DNA of 64,000 nucleotides. Source: an uncultured Methylophilaceae bacterium. Its GTDB lineage: Bacteria > Pseudomonadota > Gammaproteobacteria > Burkholderiales > Methylophilaceae. The DNA is taken from the NCBI GenBank assembly GCA_905182075.1, contig CAJIZS010000001.1, forward strand, positions 186,001 to 250,000, written 5' to 3'. The position numbers and the translations under genes were made by a program. This document shows, piece after piece, positions 12,634 through 22,547 of the stretch. The notes beneath the pieces were generated by a model that did not search any database, was not told the DNA's origin, and saw nothing but the letters and a program-made list of their open reading frames with translations. Within the stretch, counting starts at the first letter, position 1, and every line of letters begins with the position of its first letter.

Positions 12634-13737
12634 TTATAACTCTCCGTAAGAATGCAGTCCAGATAAAAATAAATTAACTCCAAGAAAAGCAAAAGTAGTA
12701 ATAACCAGTCCTATAATGGCCCAACTTGTGAATTTTCCACCCTTAATTAACCTTAAATGAAGCCATGCTGCATAATTCAACCATACAATTAAAGCCCAGG
12801 TCTCTTTAGGATCCCATGACCAATAACCCCCCCATGCTTCAGCAGCCCATACAGCTCCAAGTATTGTTGCTATTGTAAAAAAAATGAATCCTATTGAAAC
12901 GACCTTATAGGTCATATCATCCAACACAGTCAAATTTGGTAGTTGTTTTTTTAAAATTCCATTGTCAACTAAAAGGTACGCAACAGAAATCATAGCAGCA
13001 ATAGCAAATGCTCCGTAACCAATAAAGTTTGCTGGAACATGAATTTTCATCCAATAAGATTGAAGAGCTGGAACTAGTGGTTGAATTTCATCTGCTCCTT
13101 TATTAAATGTATACCAAAGAAGAAAGGCCACTGCAGCAGAAATAATAATTAAAACAAATGGCCCCATCTTTTTAGTATTCATTTTTTGCTCATAATAAAG
13201 ATACATAAGTGAGGTTATCAAGCAAAAGAGTACGAATACTTCATATAAATTACTTATTGGTATATGGCCAATATCAATGCTGATTAAATAAGATTCAAAC
13301 CAGCGAACAAGCAACCCTAATAATCCCATAAGTGCAGCAATCCAAACCAAGGCAGATGCTAAGTTTTCATAAAATGTTTGCTTACTAAATAAAGAAATCC
13401 AATAGATTATTAAGCTTAATGGGAACAAAGCGCTCATCCACATTATTGCTGACTGGCTAGAAAGAAAATATTTCAAAAAGAAGTTATTTTCCGCTTGCAT
13501 GAGATTGCCTTGATAGATATAGATAGATATAAAACTTAATATTAGTGATGCTATAAAAAAACGTCCGAAATTAAGCCAAGTTTTACCAAGCCATGAAAAA
13601 AGAATTGTTGCGCCTACCAAAATTCCAATTTCATAATTGTCCATATAATCATGGAATTTAAAAATCGCAAAAACTGATAAAAGAGAAAGCGTTAAAGCTA
13701 GGCCATGTAACAAAAATTTATCTATATATTTATTCAA
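12634..13737 (-). CDS. ccsA: Cytochrome c maturation System II protein CcsA/ResC
   Basis: CcsA, together with CcsB/ResB, delivers and attaches haem to periplasmic c-type cytochromes. The 367-residue frame is intact and rich in membrane helices. It contains the haem-handling tryptophan-rich WWD motif WAAEAWGGYWSWDPKETWAL and conserved histidines such as KIHVPANFIGYG. It follows ccsB in the same direction, and a cytochrome c4 gene lies upstream of ccsB. This grouping is common in Betaproteobacteria. Confidence 0.95.
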   Translation of the reverse strand: MNKYIDKFLLHGLALTLSLLSVFAIFKFHDYMDNYEIGILVGATILFSWLGKTWLNFGRFFIASLILSFISIYIYQGNLMQAENNFFLKYFLSSQSAIMWMSALFPLSLIIYWISLFSKQTFYENLASALVWIAALMGLLGLLVRWFESYLISIDIGHIPISNLYEVFVLFCLITSLMYLYYEQKMNTKKMGPFVLIIISAAVAFLLWYTFNKGADEIQPLVPALQSYWMKIHVPANFIGYGAFAIAAMISVAYLLVDNGILKKQLPNLTVLDDMTYKVVSIGFIFFTIATILGAVWAAEAWGGYWSWDPKETWALIVWLNYAAWLHLRLIKGGKFTSWAIIGLVITTFAFLGVNLFLSGLHSYGEL

Positions 13738-13753
13738 ACTTCAATTCCTTTAT

Positions 13754-15693
13754 TTAATTTATTATACTTTTAATTTTATCTCTTGTTTCTAATGCAAACT
13801 TATCAAAATGAAAATATTATTTTATGCGAACACTATTTTTTTTGTCATTTATAGCGACTTTATATCCACAACCTTACCTCTTGAATATAAATCATACAAA
13901 AAATACCTAAAACTAACATTATGGATCCAATATAAACCCATACTTGCCCAGGAGATTTGGTTAATTGCAACCCACTAGCTTGAATATGCTGGTAATCTTT
14001 CAATTCAAAAAACATAGGTATCCCATAAAAAAAACTGTCGCTATAAGCATTTAAAGAATCTTGTATGAATGATGAGCTATCATCAAGTATAAATGAATCA
14101 TCATCTTTATTTTCTACCTTATAATTTTTTATTATTTCCTTGCTAACTAAAAAAATAATTTTAATATAGCTGTTATTGCAATCTCCTCCTGGCGTTAGAT
14201 ACCCTCAACCTATGATCTAATTCATTCTCACGTCTCTACATCCTCTAGAATATAGTTCTGTTACAATTTGAAATACTTGTCTTGAATAAATTAATATCAA
14301 TTGCTTTATTGGAAGAAGTTTCTTTAATTACTTTATCAATCGATTCACTTACCTGTTTTGGTGATGTTATTAAAGACCTAAATTTTAGGAATCCAGTTAG
14401 CTCCCTATTGGCATCTGCTGGTATTTTAATATATCTAAATTCATCCTGAGGGGTCGACCTCATTCCGCTCATGAAAAAAGATGTTCCTCCAACAATCATC
14501 GGAAACTGATATGTTTGATATTCAACAGCTTGCCCAGATTCATTTCTAATCTTGTAAATAAAATTAGGTCCTACATTTTTTAGTTTCTTCTTCTTGCCAT
14601 CTTCAATTTCAAGAATATTAAATTGCCTAAAATCATTAAATTCAACATTAAAATTTTGATCGTCATATACCAATTTATTTGTTTTGAATATTTCCGATGC
14701 CATTGGAACAAATGACTGGTTAGAGTGTAAGTCCCAAACTCGTAAACCAAGCTTTGATCCACCATCCTGGAAATCTGATTGGTATATTGTAATTCCATTT
14801 ACTGTTAGTGGCTTATTTACACTAATAGTTTCAGTAATAACCTTCCCTGTTTTTTTATCTTCGACCAGTAAATCACTTTCAAAAGATTTAGGTTGGCCTG
14901 TCGAATAATGCTTTATACGAAAATCTTTCAAGGCAATAGAAAATGGTAGTTCCTGAATCAAATAACCTTCTTTAGCTCTCAAAACCGCAACTTCTTGTTT
15001 TTCTCCTTCAGCTAAAAGCATCTGTGCTCTGTAAGAAAAATTAGATTCACTCAATCTACTAGAGCTATCAATTTCTTTTAATGGAATATCGTCAATAATA
15101 ATATTTTTTAGCCCAAGTGACTCCTGAACTTTAAAAACTAAATTCCCGTCAAATAAGCCACCAATGCTGATAACAATAATAGCAAGGTGAGTAAATATAT
15201 ATCCTAACTTTTGAAACTCACCCCTCTTAGCTGAATATAATTCATCGCCATTTCTTAGTATCTTTTTTTTAAATCTAAATTTGTTTTTTAATAAAATTTC
15301 CTCAAGCCTACTATTATCAAAATTTTTATAGGTCAGTTTATAACTGTGCTTAAAAGATAATAAAGATTTTTCCTGAACTTTATCCTGAAATTTTCTATAA
15401 TCACTAATAATTTTTGGGGTATTACGATAAACGCAAAGACTGGTTGATATAATCAAAAAAATTAAAATCAATAAAAACCAGAAAGCCTGATATACATTAT
15501 ATAACCCTAATATCTCAAATATCTCAAACCAAAATTGCCCTAATTTTATTAAGTAACTTTCATAAGGTTCATTTTGCTTAAGAACAGTACCAATAATTGA
15601 TGCAATCGCTACAAATGAAAACATTGTGATTGCAAAACGCATCGTACTTAAAAGATGAATAAAGCTTTTAAAATTTTTAGTTGATTTTGCCAA
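13754..15693 (-). CDS. resB: Cytochrome c maturation System II protein CcsB/ResB (C-terminal frameshifts)
   Basis: ResB (Ccs1) partners CcsA in haem ligation to apocytochromes. The first 470 or so residues are in one frame: MAKSTKNFKSFIHLLSTMRF, three early membrane helices with GTVLKQNEPYESYL, and the large periplasmic domain with VNKPLTVNGITIYQSDF. Near 14260 the frame breaks. The C-terminal part continues as FELKDYQHIQASGLQLTK, SPGQVWVYIGSIMLVLGIF and, after another break, a tail ending FDKFALETRDKIKSII at 13754. Restored length is about 645 residues. Confidence 0.9.
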
Positions 15694-15768
15694 ATTTAAT
15701 AATCTGAATTGATATTTTATATATTATTATTGACTAACTTTATACGCTGAGGTTCATTGATAATATCC

Positions 15769-16383
15769 CTATCTTAGCCCCTGAATATAATCAGAGACAG
15801 ATTGCATTTCTTTCTCTGTTAATTTTTGGGAAATCTTCTGCATTATTTCATTAGGTCTTCCTTCAAGCCTAAATAAATTTAATTGACTTAAGGTGTATTC
15901 AGAATGCTGTGCGTTGAGTCTAGGATATAGATCTGGAATACCGTGTCCAGAGGGCCCGTGGCAACTAGCACATGCTGGAACTCCCTTATCTTTAATACCA
16001 CCTCTAAATATTTTTTCCCCTTCGGAGCCCTTTCCATTACTTTTTGCCACGGAAAGCTTTAATTTTTGTTCAGAAAAATACATTCCCAAGTTCTCCATAT
16101 CTTCATCTGATAAATTAGCAACCATACCCGCCATAACTGCATTATTTCTAAGTCCTGATTTAAAATTCATTAATTGCTTGGTTAAATAAGCCGAATGCTG
16201 TGAGGCAATTTTAGGATTCGCAGACAGCTGACTATTACCATCAACTGCATGGCATGCTATACATAACCCATTAACGATTTTTTTTACTGAAGCTAATTCA
16301 AATTCATTTAATGAATTTTCTGCCCCTATTGGAAAACTTAGTGCCATTAGAACTGCGGCCACCAATTGAAATACTTTTTTCAT
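15769..16383 (-). CDS. Dihaem cytochrome c4
   Basis: A 204-residue periplasmic cytochrome with a cleavable signal peptide (MKKVFQLVAAVLMALSFPIG, cleavage near AEN). It has two haem c domains, with CIACH near residue 43 and CASCH near residue 138. Methionine ligands are plausible in MAGMVANLSDEDM and EIMQKISQKLTEKEM. Cytochrome c4 passes electrons from the bc1 complex to terminal oxidases. It lies upstream of the resB-ccsA maturation genes and divergent from engB. Confidence 0.93.
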   Translation of the reverse strand: MKKVFQLVAAVLMALSFPIGAENSLNEFELASVKKIVNGLCIACHAVDGNSQLSANPKIASQHSAYLTKQLMNFKSGLRNNAVMAGMVANLSDEDMENLGMYFSEQKLKLSVAKSNGKGSEGEKIFRGGIKDKGVPACASCHGPSGHGIPDLYPRLNAQHSEYTLSQLNLFRLEGRPNEIMQKISQKLTEKEMQSVSDYIQGLR

Positions 16384-16480
16384 TGTAATTTAAGCTCCGG
16401 GATTTATAATTATCAGGAAAAATCTATTTTAACTAAAATTGTTACAACTCGAAAGGGCTAACTCAAGTAAAATACAAGTT

Positions 16481-17125
16481 ATGTGCTTATTACAAAATGC
16501 TTCTTTTATTATTTCCGCTAATCATCTAAACGAATTACCTGAGGATGAGGGGCTAGAAATAGCCTTTGCTGGGAGATCAAATGCTGGAAAGTCCAGCGCA
16601 ATCAATACTCTTAGCAGACAGAATAGACTTGCTTACGTTAGTAAGCAACCAGGGCGAACACAATTAATTAATTTTTTTAGTATTGATGATGGTAAATCGT
16701 TAGTTGATCTTCCAGGATATGGTTTCGCTAAAGTGCCAAGTGCAATTAAGGCTCATTGGCAAAAAACACTTCCTGTCTACCTTCAGGAAAGAAAAAGTTT
16801 GATTGGTCTAATTATCGTCGTAGATATACGTCGCTCCCTTACAGAGCTTGATATGAAAATGCTTGACTGGTTTGCGCCGCGACAAAGGCCTATTCATCTG
16901 TTACTCACAAAAAGCGATAAACTTTCTAGAGATAAGGCACTCAGAACCTTAAGGGAAGTTAAAAATCAAGTTGAGGCTAGCTGGGGGATTCCTTTTAAAA
17001 CCCCATGTTCTGCTCAGTTGTTCTCGAGCTTAAAAAAACAAGGTATAGATGAAGCCGAAGATATTATTCAAAAATGGTTATCTTCTAATAAAAATAATAT
17101 CCCAAACTCTATGGCCAAGCCTTAA
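16481..17125 (+). CDS. engB: Ribosome biogenesis GTP-binding protein EngB/YsxC
   Basis: EngB is a small TRAFAC GTPase needed for large-subunit assembly. The chosen start gives [20 protein letters not shown], matching the usual N-terminus; a TTG 14 codons upstream extends the frame but has no family support. G1 is [16 protein letters not shown]2/switch [11 protein letters not shown]3 [12 protein letters not shown] and G4 LLTKSDK. The frame is intact. Its last 48 bases overlap the convergent trmB, so both C-termini share this DNA on opposite strands. Confidence 0.95.
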   Translation: MCLLQNASFIISANHLNELPEDEGLEIAFAGRSNAGKSSAINTLSRQNRLAYVSKQPGRTQLINFFSIDDGKSLVDLPGYGFAKVPSAIKAHWQKTLPVYLQERKSLIGLIIVVDIRRSLTELDMKMLDWFAPRQRPIHLLLTKSDKLSRDKALRTLREVKNQVEASWGIPFKTPCSAQLFSSLKKQGIDEAEDIIQKWLSSNKNNIPNSMAKP

Positions 17126-17848
17126 GCCTCTATCTTCGTATTTAGTTTTTGGTCTATAAGATGGTCTTTGGGTTAAATCCATATTTTTTCTTTTAAAGTC
17201 TTTTGACTCCCCAAAAATATGTAAAATCTGCAATGCATAATCCTCCCAATCAGTTGCAATATGAACATACCCATCTTGCTTGATCTTTTTGGCCATCAAG
17301 TTTATAAAAGGCTCCTGTATCAACCTTCTTTTATTATGTTTTTTTTTGTGCCATGGGTCCGGGAAAAAAATATGAATAGCATCTAAACTTTTTTCTTGAG
17401 CCATTTTTTCAAGAACCTCAACAGCATCATGGTGAATTACTTTTAGATTGGTAAGCTTCTTCTCTTCTATCTTATTTAAGAGATTGCCAACCCCTGGTGA
17501 ATGAACATCAATAGCAATGAAATTAACGTCACATAAGTTTGCTGCAATTTCTACTGTGGTATTTCCCATTCCAAAACCTATTTCTATAATTTTTTTACTT
17601 TGATTCTTAAAGACTGTATTCCAATTAAGAAAATTTACTTCAAAAGGAATAGCATGGAGCGAAGATAATAACTTTATCGTTCCAACTGAAACATTGACAT
17701 CGATATTAGAGGAACCATCTAAAGGATCCATTAATACGACATATTTATTTTCATTTTTTAAATTTTCATTTAAGATTAATTTCTTTATTAAAAATTTCTT
17801 CTTTATGATTCCAGGCAAATAAGTAATGAATAGATAATAAATGCTCAT
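17078..17848 (-). CDS. trmB: tRNA (guanine-N7)-methyltransferase TrmB, N-terminus replaced
   Basis: TrmB makes m7G46 in tRNA. From about 17674 down to 17078 the protein is standard: SAM motif [33 protein letters not shown], the catalytic region [26 protein letters not shown] and the C-terminal [13 protein letters not shown]. The usual first 30-40 residues (the RSF..RQGR region) are missing. The open frame instead runs into about 24 residues identical in type to the active-site loop of fructose-1,6-bisphosphatase. The listed start is just the first ATG of the fused frame. The 3' end overlaps engB by 48 bases. Confidence 0.8.
   Translation of the reverse strand: MSIYYLFITYLPGIIKKKFLIKKLILNENLKNENKYVVLMDPLDGSSNIDVNVSVGTIKLLSSLHAIPFEVNFLNWNTVFKNQSKKIIEIGFGMGNTTVEIAANLCDVNFIAIDVHSPGVGNLLNKIEEKKLTNLKVIHHDAVEVLEKMAQEKSLDAIHIFFPDPWHKKKHNKRRLIQEPFINLMAKKIKQDGYVHIATDWEDYALQILHIFGESKDFKRKNMDLTQRPSYRPKTKYEDRGLRLGHRVWDIIFIRR
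17675..17746 (-). other. Fructose-1,6-bisphosphatase-like fragment fused to trmB
   Basis: Within the trmB frame, the residues [16 protein letters not shown] followed by VNVSVGTI are the metal- and substrate-binding loop of class I fructose-1,6-bisphosphatase, not part of any TrmB. The similarity may extend upstream to about 17820 with an internal frame error. The fragment is too short to be a functional enzyme. The wording is closest to gammaproteobacterial and Bacteroidetes FBPases from memory. Confidence 0.85.
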
Positions 17849-17855
17849 GCAAAAA

Positions 17856-18599
17856 ATGAAAAATAATAAAAAAGTAGCTTTAGTTACTGGTGGAGCCAAA
17901 AGAATTGGCGCTTCTATTTGCAGGCGCCTCCACAAATCAAATATAAACTTAATAATACATTATCGAAATTCTGAAAAAGAAGCCCAGGCACTACAAAAAG
18001 AATTAAATATTCTAAGAAAAGACTCGGTGACAATAATTCAAGGAGATTTATGCGATCAAAATATTTACGAGCCATTAATTTTAAAATCAATCTCTATTTT
18101 TGGACGGCTAGACTTCTTAGTGAATAATGCTTCGAGTTACTACCCAACTGAATTAGGTGAGATTAATGAAAAAAATTGGGATGATTTAATGGCAAGTAAT
18201 TTAAAAGCTCCTCTATTTTTATGTCAGGCTGCCGCTCCTTTTTTAAAGAAAACAAAGGGAGCAATAATTAATATTACAGATGTTCACATCAAACAACCAA
18301 AAAAAAATTATATAGTGTATTCGATCGCTAAAGCAGGCTTAGAAACACTTACAAAATCATTAGCACAAGAGCTTGGGCCAACGATTAGGGTAAATGCAGT
18401 AGCTCCTGGACCGATTCTTTGGCCTAATTCATCACATGAATTTGATGAGCTGTATCGTAAAAAAGTAATTTCACAGACTTTACTCAACCGATCGGGTGAA
18501 CCAGATGATGTATCTAAAGCTGTAGAATTTCTTCTACTAAATGCTCCATTTGTTACTGGACAAATTTTAAACATTGATGGTGGTAGGTCTTTTACATAA
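17856..18599 (+). CDS. SDR family oxidoreductase, pteridine-reductase/FolM-like
   Basis: A 247-residue short-chain dehydrogenase/reductase. The NADPH-binding motif is [16 protein letters not shown]; the Arg after Lys, in place of the usual third Gly context, is characteristic of pteridine reductases and Fol[11 protein letters not shown] follows. The active site is [21 protein letters not shown], with Asp in place of the usual catalytic Ser and the YxxxK pair, again as in pteridine reductases. The C-terminus is [15 protein letters not shown] likely role is reduction of dihydrofolate or dihydromonapterin. The start chosen is [13 protein letters not shown]; an ATG 5 codons upstream is also in frame. 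Confidence 0.85.
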   Translation: MKNNKKVALVTGGAKRIGASICRRLHKSNINLIIHYRNSEKEAQALQKELNILRKDSVTIIQGDLCDQNIYEPLILKSISIFGRLDFLVNNASSYYPTELGEINEKNWDDLMASNLKAPLFLCQAAAPFLKKTKGAIINITDVHIKQPKKNYIVYSIAKAGLETLTKSLAQELGPTIRVNAVAPGPILWPNSSHEFDELYRKKVISQTLLNRSGEPDDVSKAVEFLLLNAPFVTGQILNIDGGRSFT

Positions 18600-18712
18600 A
18601 GAACTTAATCAGCTATTAAATACAAATAATTTTGTAAATAAGCTTGAATAGTTATATTTTTATATCTATTATTCATAATTCTCATATTTTTTATATTTCT
18701 AAACCCTATAAA

Positions 18713-21162
18713 ATGACTAAATTACTAATAGTTGAATCTCCTTCTAAAGCCAAAACCCTTAATAAATACCTGGGTAAAGATTATGAAGTTTTAGCATCAT
18801 ACGGTCATGTTAGAAATTTATTATCTAAAAACCAAGGTATTAATACTGAAAATTTTGAGATGAATTTTCAGTTAATTGATAGAAATAAAAAACACATCGA
18901 TGCAATAACAAAAGCAGTAAAAAAATCAGACGAAATATTGTTGGCGACTGATCCTGATGGAGACCCTGTAGGAACGCTTCGTTATTTAGCTGAAATATTA
19001 AATGAAAATAATTTAATTAAGAATAAAAGTGTAAGACGTGTAGTTTTTCAAGAAATAACTAAATCAGCCATCATCGAAGCGATTCAAAATCCGAGAGACA
19101 TTGCAACACCATTAGTTTTCGCACAACAAGCAAGACAAGCGCTCGATTATTTAATAGGCTTTAACCTCTCACCTTTATTATGGAAAAAAATAAGATATGG
19201 TTTGTCTGCGGGCCGAGTTCAAAGTCCTGCTTTGAGGCTTATTGTCGAACGTGAAATTGAAATTGAAAAGTTTGATAGCCAGGAATATTGGACAGTGCAT
19301 CTGGATACAGCAAAAGAGAAATCAAAATTCTCAGCTAAATTAATTATGTATAAAGGAGAAAAAGTTGAGCAATTCTCTATTTCTGATGCAAAAAAAGAGC
19401 AAGAAGTTGTTGGAGATCTTTTATTAAAAAGTTCAGGAAAAACTAAAGTATCAAAGGTTGAAAAAAAGCAAAGAACTAGAAAACCAACATCTCCTTTTAC
19501 AACATCAACATTGCAGCAAGAGTCAGTTCGAAAGCTTGGTTTTACTACGAAAAGAACAATGATCGTAGCTCAGCAATTATATGAAGGGAGTGCGGCTGGT
19601 GATGGATTGATCACATATATGAGAACAGACTCAATGAGTCTATCTAATGAAGCGACAGGCCAAATAAGGAAATATCTAGAAAGACAATTATGATGCGGAA
19701 TACCTCCCACCTAAACCTATCGCTTATAAAACAAAAGCAAAAAATGCACAAGAAGCTCACGAAGCAATTCGACCAACGAGTTTCTCAGCACATAAAGTAA
19801 CCGCCGAATCAGATCAAGAAAGATTGTATGATCTTATTTGGAAGCGTGCAATATCATCGCCAAATGACTAATGCAGTGTTTGATGCTGTAAGTGTTGACT
19901 TGGCAGCAGGATCAGAAGAAAATATTTTTAGAGCAACCGGTCAAACCATTAAATTTCCTGGATTTATGTCTGTTTATTTAGAGGATGAAGATGAGGGAAG
20001 TAAAGATAGCAGTAAAGAGAAAAATAATAGTACCAAATTACCAAACCTAATGCTTGGAGATACCCTCTCTATCGAAAAAATTTCAGGGGTTCAACACTTT
20101 ACAGAACCACCTCCAAGATTTTCTGAAGCAAGCTTAGTTAAAACACTTGAAGAACATGGTATTGGAAGACCATCTACTTACTCAAGCAGTAATTAATACT
20201 GTTGCAGGAAATGGCTCAGCCATTACTTTACCCCTACTGATGTGGGAAAAATTGTTATTGAATTTTTGACAGAGCATTTTACAGATTATGTAGATTATAC
20301 CTTCACAGCAAATCTTGAATCTCAGCTTGATGAAATAGCTGCAGACAGTAAAAACTGGCTAAGTGTTTTAGAAGAATTTTTGGACTAGTTTTAATAAAAA
20401 GATTAATGAGAAAAGTGATTTAGATAAAACAAAAATAACTCAAAAAGATATAGGGGAGAACTGTCCAAAATGCTCAAAACCACTTTTATCCAAGCTAGGT
20501 CGTCGTGGGAATTTTATTGCTTGCTCCAGTTATCCTGAATGTGATTTTACGCGAAGTGTTAATGGTGATGTTCCTCAAGAGCCTAAAGTGATTGCGGTAG
20601 ATAAGGAATCCAAAAAAGATATATTAATGATAATTGGTCCATATGGTCCTTACCTGCAACTAGGAATGCAGGAAGAGGGAGAGAAATTAAAACCTAAAAG
20701 AATTACATTCCAATCTAGTTGCTCAGTAAAAATTTTATTTAAGTATGTTTTGAAACTAATATCTCTTCCAAAGGATTTGGGTGTTCACCCTGATACAGGG
20801 AAAAAAATTATAGCTAATATTGGTCGTTTTGGTCCATATGTCAAGTTTGGCGATGAATTTAAATCAATTCCAAAAACAGAAAATATTTTTGAAATAAAAA
20901 ATAAAAATGAGTTATTTATTAAAACCTTTGAAAAAAATATTGAGGTATTTGATACACCTTCTTTCGATTTTATAGATTTGGTTTTTATATACAAGCTTTC
21001 TAGATATAGAAATACAATTTCTCCAGTTATTATAATGAAATGCTTCAAAGAATTTATGGAACATGCTGGACATCAAAAAAAGAATTAGAAGAAAAGAGTA
21101 AGAAGAAACCAGCTAAGAAGAAACCAGCTAAGAAGAAACCAGCTAAGAAGAAACCAGCTTAA
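18713..21162 (+). CDS. topA: DNA topoisomerase I TopA (frameshifted, with altered segments)
   Basis: TopA relaxes negative supercoils. It starts [20 protein letters not shown] (TOPRIM). [19 protein letters not shown] and [19 protein letters not shown] follow, then the catalytic tyrosine in [11 protein letters not shown]. Frame changes lie near 19690, 19850, 20185, 20220 and 20385. [19 protein letters not shown] follows, and one C4 zinc ribbon [10 protein letters not shown]...CSSYPECDF near 20460-20550. [19 protein letters not shown] comes near 20780. The C-terminus is a Lys-Ala-Pro tail. The TOPRIM acidic motif reads DPDGDPVG instead of the expected DPDREGEA, and about 190 bases near 20,900-21,085 do not look like TopA. 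Restored length is about 816 residues. Confidence 0.88.
21100..21159 (+). repeat. Four tandem copies of a 15-base unit encoding the TopA KKKPA tail
   Basis: The unit aagaagaaaccagct occurs four times exactly without spacer, directly before the topA stop. Each copy encodes KKKPA. Basic Lys-Ala tails are known at the ends of several betaproteobacterial TopA proteins and probably aid DNA or RNA polymerase contact. The last copies also overlap the end of the convergent peptidase gene. Confidence 0.95.
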
Positions 21163-22045
21163 TTACAGGACTTTTAGTTACCTTGTTTTTTATTGTCAAG
21201 CTTTCCTCCATCCACCTTCTTATTCTTTTAGCGTCTGCTATACGGGTATATTTACCATATGAATTTAATAAAACCATAATCACTGCTTGATTATTAATTA
21301 CGGTTTGCATTACTAGACATCTTCCAGCCTCCCGAATAAACCCTGTTTTAGATAATCCAATGTTCCACTGCCCTTTTCTTACTAGGCTATTGGTATTCAT
21401 AAACCCAATACTTTGTTTTTTTCTACCAACTTTAACTTTTCCAGAAACGGTTGTAGTCATCTTCCTTATTAAAGGATACTGGTATGCAGCTTCCACCATT
21501 CTCACAAGATCTCTAGCAGTCGATATGTTTCTCTTATCAAGACCTGTTGGGTCTTTAAATTTACTATTATGCATACCTAGTTGAAGGGCCTTTATATTCA
21601 TAGCTTTAATAAAACCATTTTTACCCGATGGATAAGATCGGCTTAAAGCAGAAGCTGCTCTGTTATCAGATGACATCAAAGAAATTTTTAATAGTTGAAA
21701 GCGTGAAAGTTTTGTTCCAATAGTAATTCTTGAGCCCGTCCATTTAAGCCTATCAATATCTAGTTTAGAAATCTTAACCTTTGCATTTAAATCACTTATA
21801 GAAGGCCATTTTCACCATAGCCGTCATAAGTTTAGTTAAAGATGCTATTGAAGCACTAGAATATGCATTTTTTTGGTATATTACTTTTCCACTATCTTGA
21901 TTTACTACCATCACTTTAGAAGAGCGGACAATTAATTTAGGGGATTTCTTCGCGTAAAATATTTTTGAATAGTAATTCCTTTTGGCCTTCTTTCAGCAAA
22001 ATTATATAAACAAAGTACTAAAAAAGTTTGGAAAAAACTCTGCAT
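21143..22045 (-). CDS. pbpG: D-alanyl-D-alanine endopeptidase, PBP7/PbpG type (N-terminal frameshifts)
   Basis: An S11-family low-molecular-weight penicillin-binding protein that cleaves peptidoglycan cross-links in the periplasm. The N-terminal part (MQSFFQTFLVLCLYNF) resembles a signal peptide. After a frame change come VMVVNQDSGKVIYQKNAYSS and the catalytic SxxK in SIASLTKLMTAM. After another change come SLMSSDNRAASALSRSYPSG with the SxN motif and GLSKTGFIREAGRC with KTG. From 21679 down to the stop the frame is intact. The restored length is about 300 residues. The 3' end overlaps topA by 20 bases. Confidence 0.87.
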
Positions 22046-22142
22046 TAAATTAAATTCTTCATATATTTGGTTCCCTCGATGATATACAATTTAGTTTAGC
22101 TTGTCACACTTGATTAAGACTAAAAATTTAAAAAGAGTAAAT

Positions 22143-22517
22143 ATGAATTACAAAACCGATGTACTTTATACAAAAGACCATATTTGGGCAAAGCCAGTAG
22201 ATAATTTCTATTTAATAGGTATTACTTATTTTGCGCAAGAGTTATTAGGTGACATTGTATTTTTAGATATAAAAAATGGTAAGGTATTTGAAAAAAATTC
22301 TGCTATTGGCATTATAGAGTCAGTCAAAACAGCTTCAGATATTATTGCTCCTGACAAAGGAGAGATTATTCAGATTAATTCAGAAATTGAAAAGCAACCA
22401 GAAAAAATAAACGAAAATCCTCATGGTAGCTGGATCTGTAAGGTTAGGTTTGCTTCGGAAAAGAGCCAAATTGACTTTCTATCACAGGAAGAATATCTTA
22501 ATTTAATTAAAGAATAA
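22143..22517 (+). CDS. gcvH: Glycine cleavage system H protein
   Basis: GcvH carries the aminomethyl group on a lipoyl-lysine between the P, T and L proteins. The preferred start gives MNYKTDVLYTKDHIWAKP (124 residues); an in-frame ATG 14 codons upstream is less likely. The lipoylated lysine is in IGIIESVKTASDIIAP, and NENPHGSWICKVRF is typical of the C-terminal half. No gcvT or gcvP is adjacent. The stop lies inside a hairpin that looks like its terminator. Confidence 0.93.
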   Translation: MNYKTDVLYTKDHIWAKPVDNFYLIGITYFAQELLGDIVFLDIKNGKVFEKNSAIGIIESVKTASDIIAPDKGEIIQINSEIEKQPEKINENPHGSWICKVRFASEKSQIDFLSQEEYLNLIKE

Positions 22518-22533
22518 ATTAAGATATTTTTTT
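22492..22533 (+). terminator. Hairpin with T-tract at the end of gcvH
   Basis: A perfect 14-base inverted repeat (22492-22505 with 22515-22528) has a 9-base loop, and the second arm runs into a tract of seven T ending at 22533. The first arm lies in the last codons of gcvH and the stop codon is the first three bases of the second arm. The stem is AT-rich, which weakens it as an intrinsic terminator. It also sits close to the end of the convergent pepA. Confidence 0.6.
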
Positions 22534-22547
22534 ACTTAGATGCTCGC

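Noticed and set aside
22046-22142. Glycine riboswitch upstream of gcvH
   Set aside because: The leader is short and AT-rich and I see no paired-aptamer core.
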